Below are positions 55,901 through 64,000 of a stretch of 64,000 bases of DNA, piece after piece. The position numbers and the translations under genes are program-made. Under the pieces are notes generated by a model. The model worked only from the letters and a program-made list of their open reading frames with translations. It was not told the DNA's origin and made no database searches. This stretch comes from Acanthaster planci (lineage: Eukaryota; Echinodermata; Asteroidea; Valvatida; Acanthasteridae), in contig NW_019091517.1 in assembly GCF_001949145.1 (NCBI RefSeq), forward strand, positions 527,457-591,456, written 5' to 3'. Position 1 is the first letter of the stretch; each line of letters begins with the position of its first letter.

Positions 55901-58900
55901 AGTCATACATGGTAGTTCAAGAAAGAGTTACCCCAGGTTTAAGGTGTGAACCCAGGTCTAATGAGTCTATTATTTCCAGTTACTGCTGCCAAAACTGCAA
56001 GTTTTCGACTATCATCATGCTTATCACAGACGAATGCAGTCAAAGGGTTGCCCTTGGGAGCATATTCATGGATGTTTGTGGTATTGACAGAACTTCTCAT
56101 CGTAAAGTTTGCTTCATAAACAATTATAAAGTTTCTTAAAAAACACTGAGGTCTATTAACCTTAACAGTCCTCAATCCTTCACCTGTTGGAGGACTGAGG
56201 ACTGAGGACTGTTAGGGTTAATGAGCCAACTGCAAAATGCCAACTATTGCTGTGGATCACAGTTATGGCGCTGTTGAATTCTGTAAGGATGGCAACTGAT
56301 GTCCTTTACAATATGCAAGATGAAGATCTGGAGACATTGGGCACACCATTTTGTCTACTACCTCGCTATCAGATTTTGGCGAAGCTCCCTTTGAACAGCT
56401 GCAATATTTGCAGAGGTGACCTACCAATTGTGGGATGTCCACTCCCATTCTTATTTTTGTTGACATTTCCATAAGTTTGAAAGTTTTTTCATCTTAAACA
56501 CCAGGAAATACTTTTAAACTTCTAAAGGCCAAAGAAAATGACTGCCAAAAGTGGATCACTTTACATGTTTTCACTGTGTTTAATCATACTTTGAGCGATG
56601 ATGTAAAAAAAAAAAAGTTTTGTATCTGCCATCTGTAATGGGTGATATCTTGAAACACAATTAAGCTGGACCTACCATTTTTTCAGGATGACTGCCGAAC
56701 TCCCTCATCATTAACACTTCGGTTTATTTTTTTTACAATCCTGTACACTGATTCAAATGTGCACTTTGTTCTTGAATGACCTAGCCTGTTTGAAATACTG
56801 AACTGGCTCAATGGTCTCTTTTTCAGACAAAAAATCTCTATTCACTTGGCTATCAACTTGTGAACTTGAGAATTAACTAGGGCTAACTTACATGGCAGAG
56901 GCCTCGACAGAGCTGCTTTCTGGCGATGGCATGGTTGGCAGCCTGCTGGTAGTAGAAACCGGGGTGTTGGGTCTGGATCGCCGTCAAGCCCAACTTGATG
57001 GCCTCCTCAAATAACTCCCCAAATATGCTGAATCTGGTGGGACAGAGGTGGTTATATTAAGAACTGATCTGGGTCTGATCTGAGAAGTCTCCCACAAAAG
57101 CTCAAAATTTTGGAGAGAACGGATCACTGTATGCAGAACGATGGCACAAAATTCTCAGCACCACAAAGAGAAAAAAAAGCATCAAACATTTCATGTAAAT
57201 TGCACTTCAAAGATGAAACAAAACAAAATCTCCATGTAACCCACTTCACAAATCTCTATAAAAATCACAGATTTGTTTAGTTGATTTTGGGACACATAAA
57301 GACTTACAGGAATACCAGTTTGATTTTTATCCAAAGAAGTCCAACTTCATACATTCCTATGGCCTAATTTAGTTTTAACTGAAAGGATGAAACTGCACTT
57401 TCGCCTAAACACTATCTTTCCTCAACTTTACCCTTAGTTTCAGCAAGATGGGCATGAAACCTGCCAAGCTCAACTGGCGACTTACTGTTTGGACATCCAG
57501 GCTGAGTGCTCAAAGGCTAGCTCATGGCAGCCTATCTTGTTCTTGAACAGGTCTACATGCTTGCGGAACTGACTGATGGCATCCAAAGGAGTGTTGTGAA
57601 AGAAGCTCAGACGGCAAACCTGGGAAACAAACATGAAAATCATCAGAACACTGCTGTTTAAGTGCAAGATATGACTGGCAGACTGACTGGAGAGATTTCA
57701 CTTTGAGATTTCACACCTTCCAAGATTTGAACAAGTTCTTTTCATCGAGGGACAACTGAAAAATGCAGACAGGTACCGGTATATCAAACTTCTGTTTAAC
57801 TGACAAAACAATTACAGTAAAAAAACGGGGCTTCAGATGTCCTTTGTGGAAAGAACTAGGACTAACATCTGATATTTGTCTATTGTCTTCCTCTCATTAT
57901 ACAGAAGCATTGTGACTTCATGGCTGTTAAGACATTGTTGTATAAAATGTAATATTCAAGTTAAATATATTGTTTCTTAAACCTTGTAGTTGATGAATCC
58001 GGCAATAGTCTTGATCTCCAGCATGTTGGTGTCATGTGCTCTGAGCTCTGTCAGGTGTGTGTATGCAGCCTTGTACTGTCTGCACTCAGATGAAAATAAC
58101 TCTGAACTGTGAAGGCAGTCTTGCATTCAGTGAAATGCTTCAAGCTACACTTCTAATTTCTAATCACCTCCTGTAATAGCTTGTGTAGGACTTCTTAAAC
58201 ATCTTTTTTAATGACCAATTCCAATGTTTTAAAAGTTTTGAAAATAAACAGTTGTGTTAAGTGTGTAATAAATCACATATTCATTACCAAATCATGTCTG
58301 CATTGCGTCTGTATTTGTGTAATTTTGCCGAAACTTTTGAACCCTGTCTTCAGGTTTAATGAAAAATTTCCACAATCTGACAGCTAGCAGCACTGCTGAG
58401 AAAACGAAATTTGTATGATGCAATACCGGAGAAAACATTGAAACTGGTATCCGAGGAATGAGTGGTTCCGCCACAAATGTACATGTATATGAACATGGAC
58501 CTACATGTGCATGTACCACGTACAATGTCCCAGTGATAGATCTGTTTGCTGCGACTACTGTGCTGCATTATCTCTTTTCCTTAGAGTTTGTGCTGCCGAA
58601 ATTGTGTGCCATTGGTGGATGCACTAGAAATTCTGCAAAAGATCCGGGATTTAAATTCTTTGAGTTTCCGAAGAATGAGAGATTATTCAAGTTTGTGCTG
58701 TCGTCCGCAGCTACGCGTGCTATGCAAGCCTAAAGTACATGCACTGTATTTTCTCTCCATGGTATTAATTGCATCACAGAAATCAATATTCATAAGATGT
58801 TTATGAGTCGTGACGACTTGTCCATTTTTACAATACCGGACTGGACTCACAGAAAAACTGGGTTCAAAAACTATGTTTCATTAACACAACAACATGTATT

Positions 58901-59922
58901 GCAAGGGGGATATTAATACAGTATGTGCCAATGTGCCACTTTTATTAGACTTGGCTCTTTTGAATAGGATTCAATATGAGAAAAATTAGCATCGTTGGAG
59001 TTGGTCTTTGAACACCACCCAAGTTTAGACAGGCCTACTCAGTGCAATAAGATTTGTTTGGGATAGGATTTCAAACCAACAAAACTGAGACTTGTGCTCT
59101 GCATATCTGTACTCTGACTCCCTGCCGTCAGCGTTTGGTCAGAACTTACTTGAGCGCCCCATGGGTGTCCTGTTTAAGCTCACTGAAGAATGCAAACTTG
59201 AAGGCATGGCGCACAAACAGCAACTGTTGAAATTAGGACAGTGTTGAGAACAAGAAAGAGAGAGGTGAGGAATACAGTTGATTGATCTCAAAGGCTTCTC
59301 AGACCTCAGTGTGAGTACAAAGAATATGGCTTCAGCATGTAAACACATCTGCCTGCTGTACCTCAGGGCAAATAAGATCCATCTCTGTGTATACAAACTG
59401 CCAGACGGTGTTTTTTGGTTCTCCGGCTATGGGGGAGTCGCAAATTTTAGAGTTTTAGAATACGCACCCACATTTCATTTGAAAAACTTTTTGCAGGAAA
59501 GTAGAATGTCGCCCACGGAGAAAAACTTTGTTGTTTAAGTATCCTCCACAGCAAAGGGCCATTTAGTCAATTTTTTGTTTCCAATGGAACACTGTATATT
59601 CCAGATTTGAGAAGTGAGTTCCCACTGGAAGTTCCAAGCACTCTAAACATTCTTGCCCTTTGGACAGAGAGGGAAAGTGAAGAAGATGTGACCAATTCTT
59701 TCCATACCTGATGAGTGGTTCTATTGAGGAACTCCCGATGAGCTTTGACCCGCCTGGCCTCAGTGTGGTAGTACCCCTGGGTCAGCTCGTAGAAAGCATT
59801 CTCCAGCCTGATGGTGTAACCCAGCAGATGGTCCACACAGGGCAGGACAAAGAGGGACTTTGCAGAGAGCTCACAAGCTGCGCACAGGGCTGCTGCTCGC
59901 TCAGCTGCTATCACATCTTCCC
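37881..59922 (-). CDS. TRAPPC11: TRAPPC11 (foie gras), TRAPP III subunit; 23 exons, N terminus missing
   Basis: Scaffold subunit of the TRAPP III tethering complex, acting in ER-to-Golgi transport and autophagy. Exons in transcript order: 59922-59708, 59223-59150, 58079-57983, 57619-57486, 57033-56892, 54653-54483, 52207-52129, 51929-51875, 51150-51070, 50773-50709, 50435-50344, 49870-49662, 48214-47983, 47372-47188, 46705-46580, about 45174-45022, 42133-41936, 41348-41241, 40609-40561, 39952-39844, 39396-39171, 38314-38147, 37901-37881. Phases agree at all but one junction. About 997 residues align with human TRAPPC11 from residue 135 to its end: foie gras domain first, Gryzun domain last. 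The upstream codons are not visible. Confidence 0.95.
38147..38314 (-). CDS. TRAPPC11: TRAPPC11 exon ([18 protein letters not shown])
   Basis: 168 nt, phase 0 to 0. Encodes [40 protein letters not shown] and [11 protein letters not shown]; human has MLYNFYPLMAGYQQLPSLN and IPTSIFVK. Confidence 0.95.
38655..38850 (+). pseudogene. LINE reverse-transcriptase tail remnant (weak)
   Basis: The translation [32 protein letters not shown] resembles the C-terminal tail of CR1/L2-type LINE proteins (AFS.AAPRLWNSLP..LR, then LK..LF). Only the tail is visible, in a TRAPPC11 intron on the opposite strand. Confidence 0.4.
39171..39396 (-). CDS. TRAPPC11: TRAPPC11 exon (Gryzun domain)
   Basis: 226 nt, phase 2 to 0. 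Encodes [60 protein letters not shown] and AFMYSGHKL; human has NADLPSFGRVRESLPVKY and DAFMFSGLK. Confidence 0.95.
39844..39952 (-). CDS. TRAPPC11: TRAPPC11 exon ([15 protein letters not shown])
   Basis: 109 nt, phase 1 to 2. Encodes [33 protein letters not shown]; human has GESASECFCLQCPS and IISWKR. Confidence 0.93.
40561..40609 (-). CDS. TRAPPC11: TRAPPC11 short exon ([10 protein letters not shown])
   Basis: 49 nt, phase 0 to 1. Encodes [16 protein letters not shown], aligned to human TTVDQLESQVDN. Confidence 0.88.
41241..41348 (-). CDS. TRAPPC11: TRAPPC11 exon ([18 protein letters not shown])
   Basis: 108 nt, phase 0 to 0. Encodes [20 protein letters not shown] and [16 protein letters not shown]; human has PFLLMTDLLSASPWALTI. 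Confidence 0.94.
41936..42133 (-). CDS. TRAPPC11: TRAPPC11 exon ([19 protein letters not shown])
   Basis: 198 nt, phase 0 to 0. Encodes [57 protein letters not shown] and HLTSLK; human has KMLYVRCGTVGSR and VFPFDVAVKF. Confidence 0.95.
45022..45174 (-). CDS. TRAPPC11: TRAPPC11 exon with uncertain 5' boundary
   Basis: Encodes [40 protein letters not shown] and TMKQSNK before gtactg, and leads in frame into VEKTVYMRC. The acceptor could be at 45174 (tatgag) or 45159 (caccag); neither has a good pyrimidine tract. Further upstream the frame meets TGA. Confidence 0.75.
46580..46705 (-). CDS. TRAPPC11: TRAPPC11 exon ([19 protein letters not shown])
   Basis: Phase 2 start after caacag; encodes [38 protein letters not shown] and TQP. 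Two donors are possible: gtatgt right after position 46580 (phase 2) or gtaatc after 46576 (phase 0). Only the second is in phase with the open part of the next exon. Confidence 0.9.
47188..47372 (-). CDS. TRAPPC11: TRAPPC11 exon ([13 protein letters not shown])
   Basis: 185 nt, phase 0 to 2. Encodes [33 protein letters not shown] and [17 protein letters not shown]; human has VVLNWQGGGGDAAS. Confidence 0.95.
47983..48214 (-). CDS. TRAPPC11: TRAPPC11 exon ([18 protein letters not shown])
   Basis: 232 nt, phase 2 to 0. Encodes [41 protein letters not shown] and PEDVGRKLE; human has PIRFSKLCVSFNNQEYN and TEDVGKKIE. Confidence 0.95.
48601..49158. mobile_element. TTAA-flanked MITE, copy 1 (piggyBac-like)
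   Basis: Begins TTAACCACTTGCTACTGGGG and ends CCCCCGGCTCGAAGTGGTTAA, giving imperfect inverted ends CCACTT....GGGG flanked by TTAA, the target site of piggyBac transposons. The interior (558 bases) is non-coding and closely matches a second copy at 63276-63858. Confidence 0.65.
49662..49870 (-). CDS. TRAPPC11: TRAPPC11 exon (start of Gryzun-type region)
   Basis: 209 nt, phase 0 to 2. Encodes [43 protein letters not shown] and [11 protein letters not shown]; human has SPDPEPDC and DFVPFVQCKAKF. Confidence 0.94.
50344..50435 (-). CDS. TRAPPC11: TRAPPC11 exon ([18 protein letters not shown])
   Basis: 92 nt, phase 1 to 0. Encodes [20 protein letters not shown] and [11 protein letters not shown], aligned to human DDQKSRIEKNLINVLM. 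The acceptor atttta-tag is inferred; the first residues are poorly conserved. Confidence 0.8.
50709..50773 (-). CDS. TRAPPC11: TRAPPC11 exon ([13 protein letters not shown])
   Basis: 65 nt, phase 2 to 1. Encodes [21 protein letters not shown], aligned to human [20 protein letters not shown]. The donor gtatcc is weak but fits frame and homology. Confidence 0.85.
51070..51150 (-). CDS. TRAPPC11: TRAPPC11 exon ([15 protein letters not shown])
   Basis: 81 nt, phase 2 to 2. Encodes [20 protein letters not shown] and ILGTSL, aligned to human CDYRSEGWWTLLTSVL. Confidence 0.93.
51487..51525. repeat. Tandem repeat, two 18-base units
   Basis: GGGTACTTTGTCAAACAT occurs twice in direct succession in a TRAPPC11 intron. 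Confidence 0.7.
51875..51929 (-). CDS. TRAPPC11: TRAPPC11 exon ([18 protein letters not shown])
   Basis: 55 nt, phase 1 to 2; [18 protein letters not shown] is almost identical to human. Flanked by atgtag and gtaagt. Confidence 0.93.
52129..52207 (-). CDS. TRAPPC11: TRAPPC11 exon ([19 protein letters not shown])
   Basis: 79 nt, phase 0 to 1. Encodes [20 protein letters not shown] and RMKRYL. Confidence 0.94.
52430..52975 (+). pseudogene. CR1/L2-type LINE, 3' end of reverse-transcriptase ORF (decayed)
   Basis: Across shifting frames the + strand shows [19 protein letters not shown], a degraded [15 protein letters not shown] (from ...LHWLPI..R), and [19 protein letters not shown] followed by [16 protein letters not shown]. 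This order (LDYCN, LQ..LHWLP, G.R.FS..AP..WN, F+..LKT.L) is the standard C terminus of CR1/L2-clade LINE proteins. Frameshifts and stops show it is dead. Confidence 0.7.
54483..54653 (-). CDS. TRAPPC11: TRAPPC11 exon ([11 protein letters not shown])
   Basis: 171 nt, phase 0 to 0. Encodes [38 protein letters not shown] and SQVDHS; human has DFYGQRSWRQG and GILAIQ. Confidence 0.94.
56156..56222. repeat. Short TTAA-ended hairpin repeat, copy 2
   Basis: TTAACCTTAACAGTCCTCAA at one end, GAGGACTGTTAGGGTTAA at the other, with an extra GAGGACT unit relative to copy 1 at 4683-4742. The shared core is CAATCCTTCACCTGTTGGAG. Confidence 0.6.
56892..57033 (-). CDS. TRAPPC11: TRAPPC11 exon ([20 protein letters not shown])
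   Basis: 142 nt, phase 2 to 0. Encodes [39 protein letters not shown] and LCRGLCH. Part of the foie gras domain. Confidence 0.95.
57486..57619 (-). CDS. TRAPPC11: TRAPPC11 exon ([17 protein letters not shown])
   Basis: 134 nt, phase 0 to 2. Encodes [30 protein letters not shown] and [11 protein letters not shown]. The glutamine codon is split at a gtaagt donor. Confidence 0.95.
57983..58079 (-). CDS. TRAPPC11: TRAPPC11 exon ([14 protein letters not shown])
   Basis: 97 nt, phase 2 to 0. Encodes [20 protein letters not shown] and [13 protein letters not shown], aligned to human ELRAHETNILEIKTMAGFI. Confidence 0.94.
58584..58731 (+). pseudogene. THAP zinc-finger domain fragment
   Basis: The frame encodes [20 protein letters not shown] then [15 protein letters not shown] and stops after MQA. 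C-x4-C, then F..FP.N, is the N-terminal half of a THAP domain (C2CH zinc finger found in P-element-type transposases and THAP proteins). The second Cys/His pair is missing. It lies antisense in a TRAPPC11 intron, consistent with a transposon remnant. Confidence 0.5.
59150..59223 (-). CDS. TRAPPC11: TRAPPC11 exon ([19 protein letters not shown])
   Basis: 74 nt, phase 0 to 2, after caacag and before gtaagt. Continues TTHQ with [19 protein letters not shown] and THGAL. Confidence 0.93.
59708..59922 (-). CDS. TRAPPC11: TRAPPC11 exon: start of the visible protein
   Basis: Encodes [43 protein letters not shown] and [18 protein letters not shown], near-identical to human. Begins phase 1 after ttctcag, so another exon ending in one base must lie upstream. 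A duplicate of this acceptor lies 101 bases upstream (see repeats). Confidence 0.95.
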
Positions 59923-60114
59923 CTGAGAAAATATACAAATATAACTTGTACGGGTGGACAATCCATTTTACACATAGCTTCACAAAGTGATGGAGCTCAG
60001 TTGACAAACCAGTTCATCTTCCCCTAAGAGAAAATACAAATGTAACATGGTTTGAGGGTGGACAGTCCATTTTAACACCCCGAAGTGATGGAACTCAGTT
60101 GACAAACAAGTTCC
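59914..60114. repeat. Tandem duplication of about 101 bases covering a TRAPPC11 3' splice site
   Basis: 59914-60014 and 60015-60114 are homologous along their length (catcttcccct, gtggaca.tccatttta, agtgatgga.ctcagttgacaaac). On the - strand each copy carries a pyrimidine-rich tract, AG and ggggaagat. The distal copy reads ttttctcttaggggaagatg, the proximal ttctcaggggaagatg, which opens the first visible exon. Confidence 0.8.
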
Positions 60115-60389
60115 TAGGAGGAAGCCAAAGGGAAAGCATTCCCGTTTGAACATCCTTATTCGGGTAGCTTCGTATCGCCCGTGTACAAATCTTTGCCAAT
60201 GTCCAAAAACAGAGCCTGCAGGACAAACAAGCACAGGTAAACTACTTTTATATGCTTTTAAAAATTTTGTCGAAAAGATTGACAAATTCATTAATATTAA
60301 AACAAGGCGATCTATAAATTATTCCAACAATGATACTTTTACCTTCAGTGCGAAGAATTTCAATCAACAGTGAATAACAATCAGAGCAA

Positions 60390-60921
60390 NNNNNNNNNNN
60401 NNNNNNNNNNNNNNNNNNNNNNNNNNNNNNNNNNNNNNNNNNNNNNNNNNNNNNNNNNNNNNNNNNNNNNNNNNNNNNNNNNNNNNNNNNNNNNNNNNNN
60501 NNNNNNNNNNNNNNNNNNNNNNNNNNNNNNNNNNNNNNNNNNNNNNNNNNNNNNNNNNNNNNNNNNNNNNNNNNNNNNNNNNNNNNNNNNNNNNNNNNNN
60601 NNNNNNNNNNNNNNNNNNNNNNNNNNNNNNNNNNNNNNNNNNNNNNNNNNNNNNNNNNNNNNNNNNNNNNNNNNNNNNNNNNNNNNNNNNNNNNNNNNNN
60701 NNNNNNNNNNNNNNNNNNNNNNNNNNNNNNNNNNNNNNNNNNNNNNNNNNNNNNNNNNNNNNNNNNNNNNNNNNNNNNNNNNNNNNNNNNNNNNNNNNNN
60801 NNNNNNNNNNNNNNNNNNNNNNNNNNNNNNNNNNNNNNNNNNNNNNNNNNNNNNNNNNNNNNNNNNNNNNNNNNNNNNNNNNNNNNNNNNNNNNNNNNNN
60901 NNNNNNNNNNNNNNNNNNNNN
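60390..60921. other. Assembly gap (532 N)
   Basis: Run of N. Apparent open frames across it have no meaning. It falls in the region where upstream TRAPPC11 exons are expected. Confidence 0.99.
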
Positions 60922-61784
60922 CTATTTTTCTTAATGCATGAATACTCCTTTATATTCAAATCCAGAGTACTTGGAACTGAAAGTTCAGAGTATTTATGAA
61001 GTCCGATATTTGATCAAAATTTTGGTAAGACTTCAAACATTTTGATGAAAAAATGAAACTGTGTTTTGACAACTGGTCAATCGGTACTTTTCAACAAATT
61101 GGTTGGGCAAGAGGTAATCCAAAGTCACATGGTTAGTAATATAATGACTCATGTCTAGATTGAGATTGTTACTTCCAGCAACCGTGCATTACAAAAGGAA
61201 TGGTAGTATCACTTTTAAACTCATAAACTGCTAAATCAAATTCCTGAGGTAGAAGATGATTCAAGGGTAATATATAAGAAAAGCCTTCCTTACATGTTCC
61301 AAAGTGATCGTTTACATGTAAATCAGACTTGTTCACTGATTTACTGCATGTGTTACATTGACCAGCTACATGCACCATCACAGCTGTAATAGGCTAGTGA
61401 TGCATGAAAATTTTTGCAAGATTTCTGGGGCTAGCCTAGCAGCACATGCACTGCAACGATGAGTGGTAACAATAGGCATCTAGTCTTCTTTAAGGGTAAA
61501 TCGGTTAAGCCAGATGTGGACTTTAGGTACCAATACATGGGGAAAGTTAATTTATGTAGCTGTGGTGATTGTAAACAAATCAACAGATACATGTAGGTAC
61601 ATGTATACACATTGAGCTGAGAAAAGCAAAAGAATTTCACAAAACAATGTTGAAAAAGAATCAACTTGGGTAATACATGAATAATGTAGAAACTGAATGA
61701 GAGTGGCCAGAAAATCAGTAATTCATATCATAGGACATTAATTTAGGATAAATTACGAAGCACAGAATGCTAAAACTCTATTTT
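60922..61784. other. Non-coding DNA upstream of visible TRAPPC11 exons
   Basis: I looked on the - strand for the conserved TRAPPC11 N-terminal motifs (for example VPALVVVFYEL or KVAVVLIQK) and found none. No other gene is supported. Confidence 0.45.
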
Positions 61785-62480
61785 ATTGGGAAGTCGAGCC
61801 GATATGCTTTGTGCGTTGAATGTAGAGCTGGTCATTCCAGAACACAGCATGCTGACCGGCTTTGTGCTTCATTGGAGGGATGTCTTGGAGGGATCTATTT
61901 TTAGCAACATTAGCAGCTGGCAGATCTTGCAGAACGAATATTCCCGTGCTTGTAAGCTTGCATTTCATTCCAATCAGAACGGCCTGATGCTCGGACCGCT
62001 AGAGAAATCTGGTGATGATGTTTGAGGGCTTTGCCGATGTTGATTTCGGGCACCGACCATTGCGATGAGCCACCTCGATTTCTGTCTCGGGTATACTGAA
62101 CCTCTCAGTCAGGATTTTCTTGACTGTGTTGTACGGGAAGGTGGTAGGCTCTGTTGGATTTTTTGGAATTCCCCCAAAATCTCAAGTTGAAGATTCGGGT
62201 GCGTCGTTCTAGGTAAAGGGTGGCTTCCTCAACCTGTTTCATTTTGCTTTTTGATGTATCTAACCAAGCCATTAGGTCGGAAATGCCATCTGAGAGAATT
62301 CTGTTCTTGGCTTGGATTTCCTTGATGGCCTTAGAGGAAAAACTGATTGCCTCCTCCATCTCTGTGACTTTTTTCCAGACACTGGATCCTCATTAGGATT
62401 GATTCTTGATTTAGAATCACGTTGTCCAGTTTGCCGTGTAGATCTGCCGCCATTGTATAGATTTCCCGCCACAGGCTTGC
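61785..62480 (-). pseudogene. L1-type LINE ORF1 remnant
   Basis: On the - strand, across one frameshift and one stop: a coiled-coil-like segment (SKSKMKQVEEATLYLERRTR), an RRM-type core (NLRFWGIPKNPTE, TVKKILTERFSIPETEIEVA HR), and a C-terminal part (KLTSTGIFVLQDLPAANVAK, HAVFWNDQLYIQ). This matches the layout of Transposase_22/L1 ORF1 proteins (coiled coil, RRM, CTD). Frame breaks show it is inactive. Confidence 0.75.
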
Positions 62481-63275
62481 TAACCCATTGTCCGTTGATG
62501 CATCAGCTGATAAGGGCTAGCCATCTGACAGGTTTGGCACGGCTGACGGCTCTGTTGGTGCAGATCCTTTTTTTATCCTTTTTGGGGGTTATTTTTCATA
62601 GTTTGAACTTCAGCTCGTCAGAAACAATGTGGCAAAATTTAACTTAATAACAATATCAGTTGCTGATTGAGGTGAAAGAGCTTTGTTGCATTTTATAGTT
62701 GATTTTCTGGAGCACCGACTTCAGTGTGTCAGCTCATTCTGAAGCGCCCTCCTTGTCGTTCAACCTTTTTTGAGATTTTCGAAGACCTCAACCGACACCT
62801 CTTCAATTACAAGTTAGGTTTCCAAATTGTTTCTGATATGACAGAATACTTATGTGTGAAAAAATTGCGATGACAAATCCCTCTACCACGCAAGCCAACG
62901 ATAAATAAAACACTCGCGAGTACAGACGTTAACATTAACACAATAAAATTAACGGTGTCAGGATATACTCTATACTCATTGCATGGTAAGCTTTGTCATG
63001 GTGAATGTGGAAAGGAAAAAGGGGAGGAAAGGTAACCTTCATCAAGAGTAAATCACAAAATGCTGCACTCCAGCTGCCATGCTTCAGACACAAATTCTAG
63101 AAAATGAATGCCAGAAATATATCTTCCCGGTTGTGAATGTAACAGCGGGACTGTTCCACTGGGAGCACGCGTCCAGTGGAATGGTCCAATGGAACGGGAA
63201 CATTCCCAATTTTTGAGACGCTCCCTTAATGGCCATCAATTTATCTTGAAATGTATTCCGCAGAGTGCAATGTGC
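62481..63275. other. Non-coding DNA between LINE remnant and MITE
   Basis: No coding or RNA signal recognised. Part of this stretch may be the untranslated leader of the L1-type element, since its ORF1 remnant points away from it. Confidence 0.35.
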
Positions 63276-63858
63276 TCAACCACTTGCTGCCGGGGATTCC
63301 AGTTTCGGACATGTATTAATTAGACGCGTGGCCGTGGTCCCTGAAATCGGACAAAGGGAACTGGGCCCTGTAACAAAAGACCATATTCATAACAAAAGAT
63401 CAGGCTGCTGGGAATTACCAACATTTTTTCACTCTCCATAGTGGAGATAATCCAGCCTTGTTTTGAAACAGTATACCACAGTTTGGGGCATTCAGTGTGA
63501 TTACCACTGGGGACAAAAGCGCTCCACCACCACAGCCAAGAGCCGCTGCACGCTAATCTGGCCCCTACTGAAAGAGGTCAGCAGCGCACTGTGCCAGTTT
63601 CGTGAACAAAAGAAAATTACGTAACACCCCACAATCTGGGCTCTTTTTACAAGGCGGCAGGCTTGGCTGAAATACTCCAGCATCAACAGATGTTGTTTGT
63701 CAGATTAGAGTAGAAACCAGACAGTCCTCTGTGTGGGTGTAAGTGTCCAGTAAATGAAGACATGAATTTTTAAAGAATTTTGAAAACAGAAAAAAATGAA
63801 AATTATCCCATCCCAGCGTCATCAATATTCATAAATGCCCTCAGCGGGATGTGGTTAA
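63276..63858. mobile_element. TTAA-flanked MITE, copy 2 (piggyBac-like)
   Basis: Starts CCACTTGCTGCCGGGG after a decayed TTAA (TCAA) and ends GATGTGGTTAA. Internal landmarks shared in order with copy 1: ACAAAAGACCA, CAGGCTGCTGGGAATTACCA, GAAACAGTATACCAC, AACAAAAGAAAATTACGTAA and GGTGTAAGTGTCCAGTAAAT. Confidence 0.65.
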
Positions 63859-64000
63859 TTTGTCTGCGAATGTAAAGAAACAATTTCTATTTTCTATATT
63901 GTAGATTCTCAACTGAACATTAAGAAGAGTTTGTTTTTGCTGAACAGGTTTCGCACATCCAAACTCTGAAGATTCTTTGTAGTGTTTGACAGTGAGCACT

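Noticed and set aside
59980-60291. 103-codon - strand frame containing [11 protein letters not shown] as an extra TRAPPC11 exon
   Set aside because: The resemblance to GEDV comes from the tandem duplication of the splice-site region, not from a coding exon.
60370-60999. Long open frames on both strands across the N run
   Set aside because: They translate N bases and carry no information.
1-64000. CRISPR arrays, bacterial operons, tRNA or rRNA genes
   Set aside because: No spaced direct repeats, no dense gene packing, and no convincing tRNA T-loop/acceptor pairs were seen; the DNA is clearly from an animal nucleus.

Overview
The window is eukaryotic nuclear DNA from an animal. Genes are split by GT-AG introns, the sequence is AT-rich, and many fossil transposons lie between exons. 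The conserved proteins resemble human orthologues closely. Together with the abundant palindromic word ACATGTACATGT, this suggests a slowly evolving marine invertebrate, possibly an echinoderm or other invertebrate deuterostome. That placement is inference; nothing here fixes the species.

Region 1 (1-10543, + strand) is the 3' part of an unusual class C G-protein-coupled receptor. Its exons encode at least three tandem Venus-flytrap (VFT) domains of metabotropic glutamate receptor type, the tail of a fourth at the left edge, one seven-helix domain and a short tail. Junction exons each encode the end of one VFT and the start of the next, so the modules form one protein. VFT A and B share the same four-exon layout and intron phases. 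They keep the residues that grip an alpha-amino acid but not those that read glutamate's side chain. VFT C has lost most of the pocket. The in-window coding sequence sums to 5334 nt in one open frame (1777 residues plus stop).

Region 2 (18341-13560, - strand) is SELENOM (selenoprotein M): four coding exons, an in-frame TGA in the CSGU redox motif, a C-terminal KEEL, and a type II SECIS about 1.65 kb after the stop with AATAAA just beyond it. It converges tail-to-tail on the receptor gene.

Region 3 (about 18.4-37.8 kb) has no gene I can support. It holds a MITE-like element, a 38-bp perfect palindrome, and a compact promoter-like cluster at 27.45-27.6 kb with a perfect RFX X-box and an overlapping YY1-like site.

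Region 4 (59922-37881, - strand) is TRAPPC11 (foie gras), a subunit of the TRAPP III tethering complex. I recover 23 exons with consistent phases (one boundary uncertain), encoding about 997 residues that match human TRAPPC11 from about residue 135 to the C terminus. The N-terminal exons are missing: they lie in the 532-base N gap, in the DNA beyond it, or outside the window. Introns and upstream DNA carry a CR1/L2-type LINE tail, a THAP-domain fragment, an L1-type ORF1 remnant, two copies of a TTAA-flanked MITE and two copies of a short TTAA hairpin.

The three genes (cell-surface sensing, ER redox, membrane trafficking) have no evident joint pathway. The most novel element is the multi-VFT receptor.
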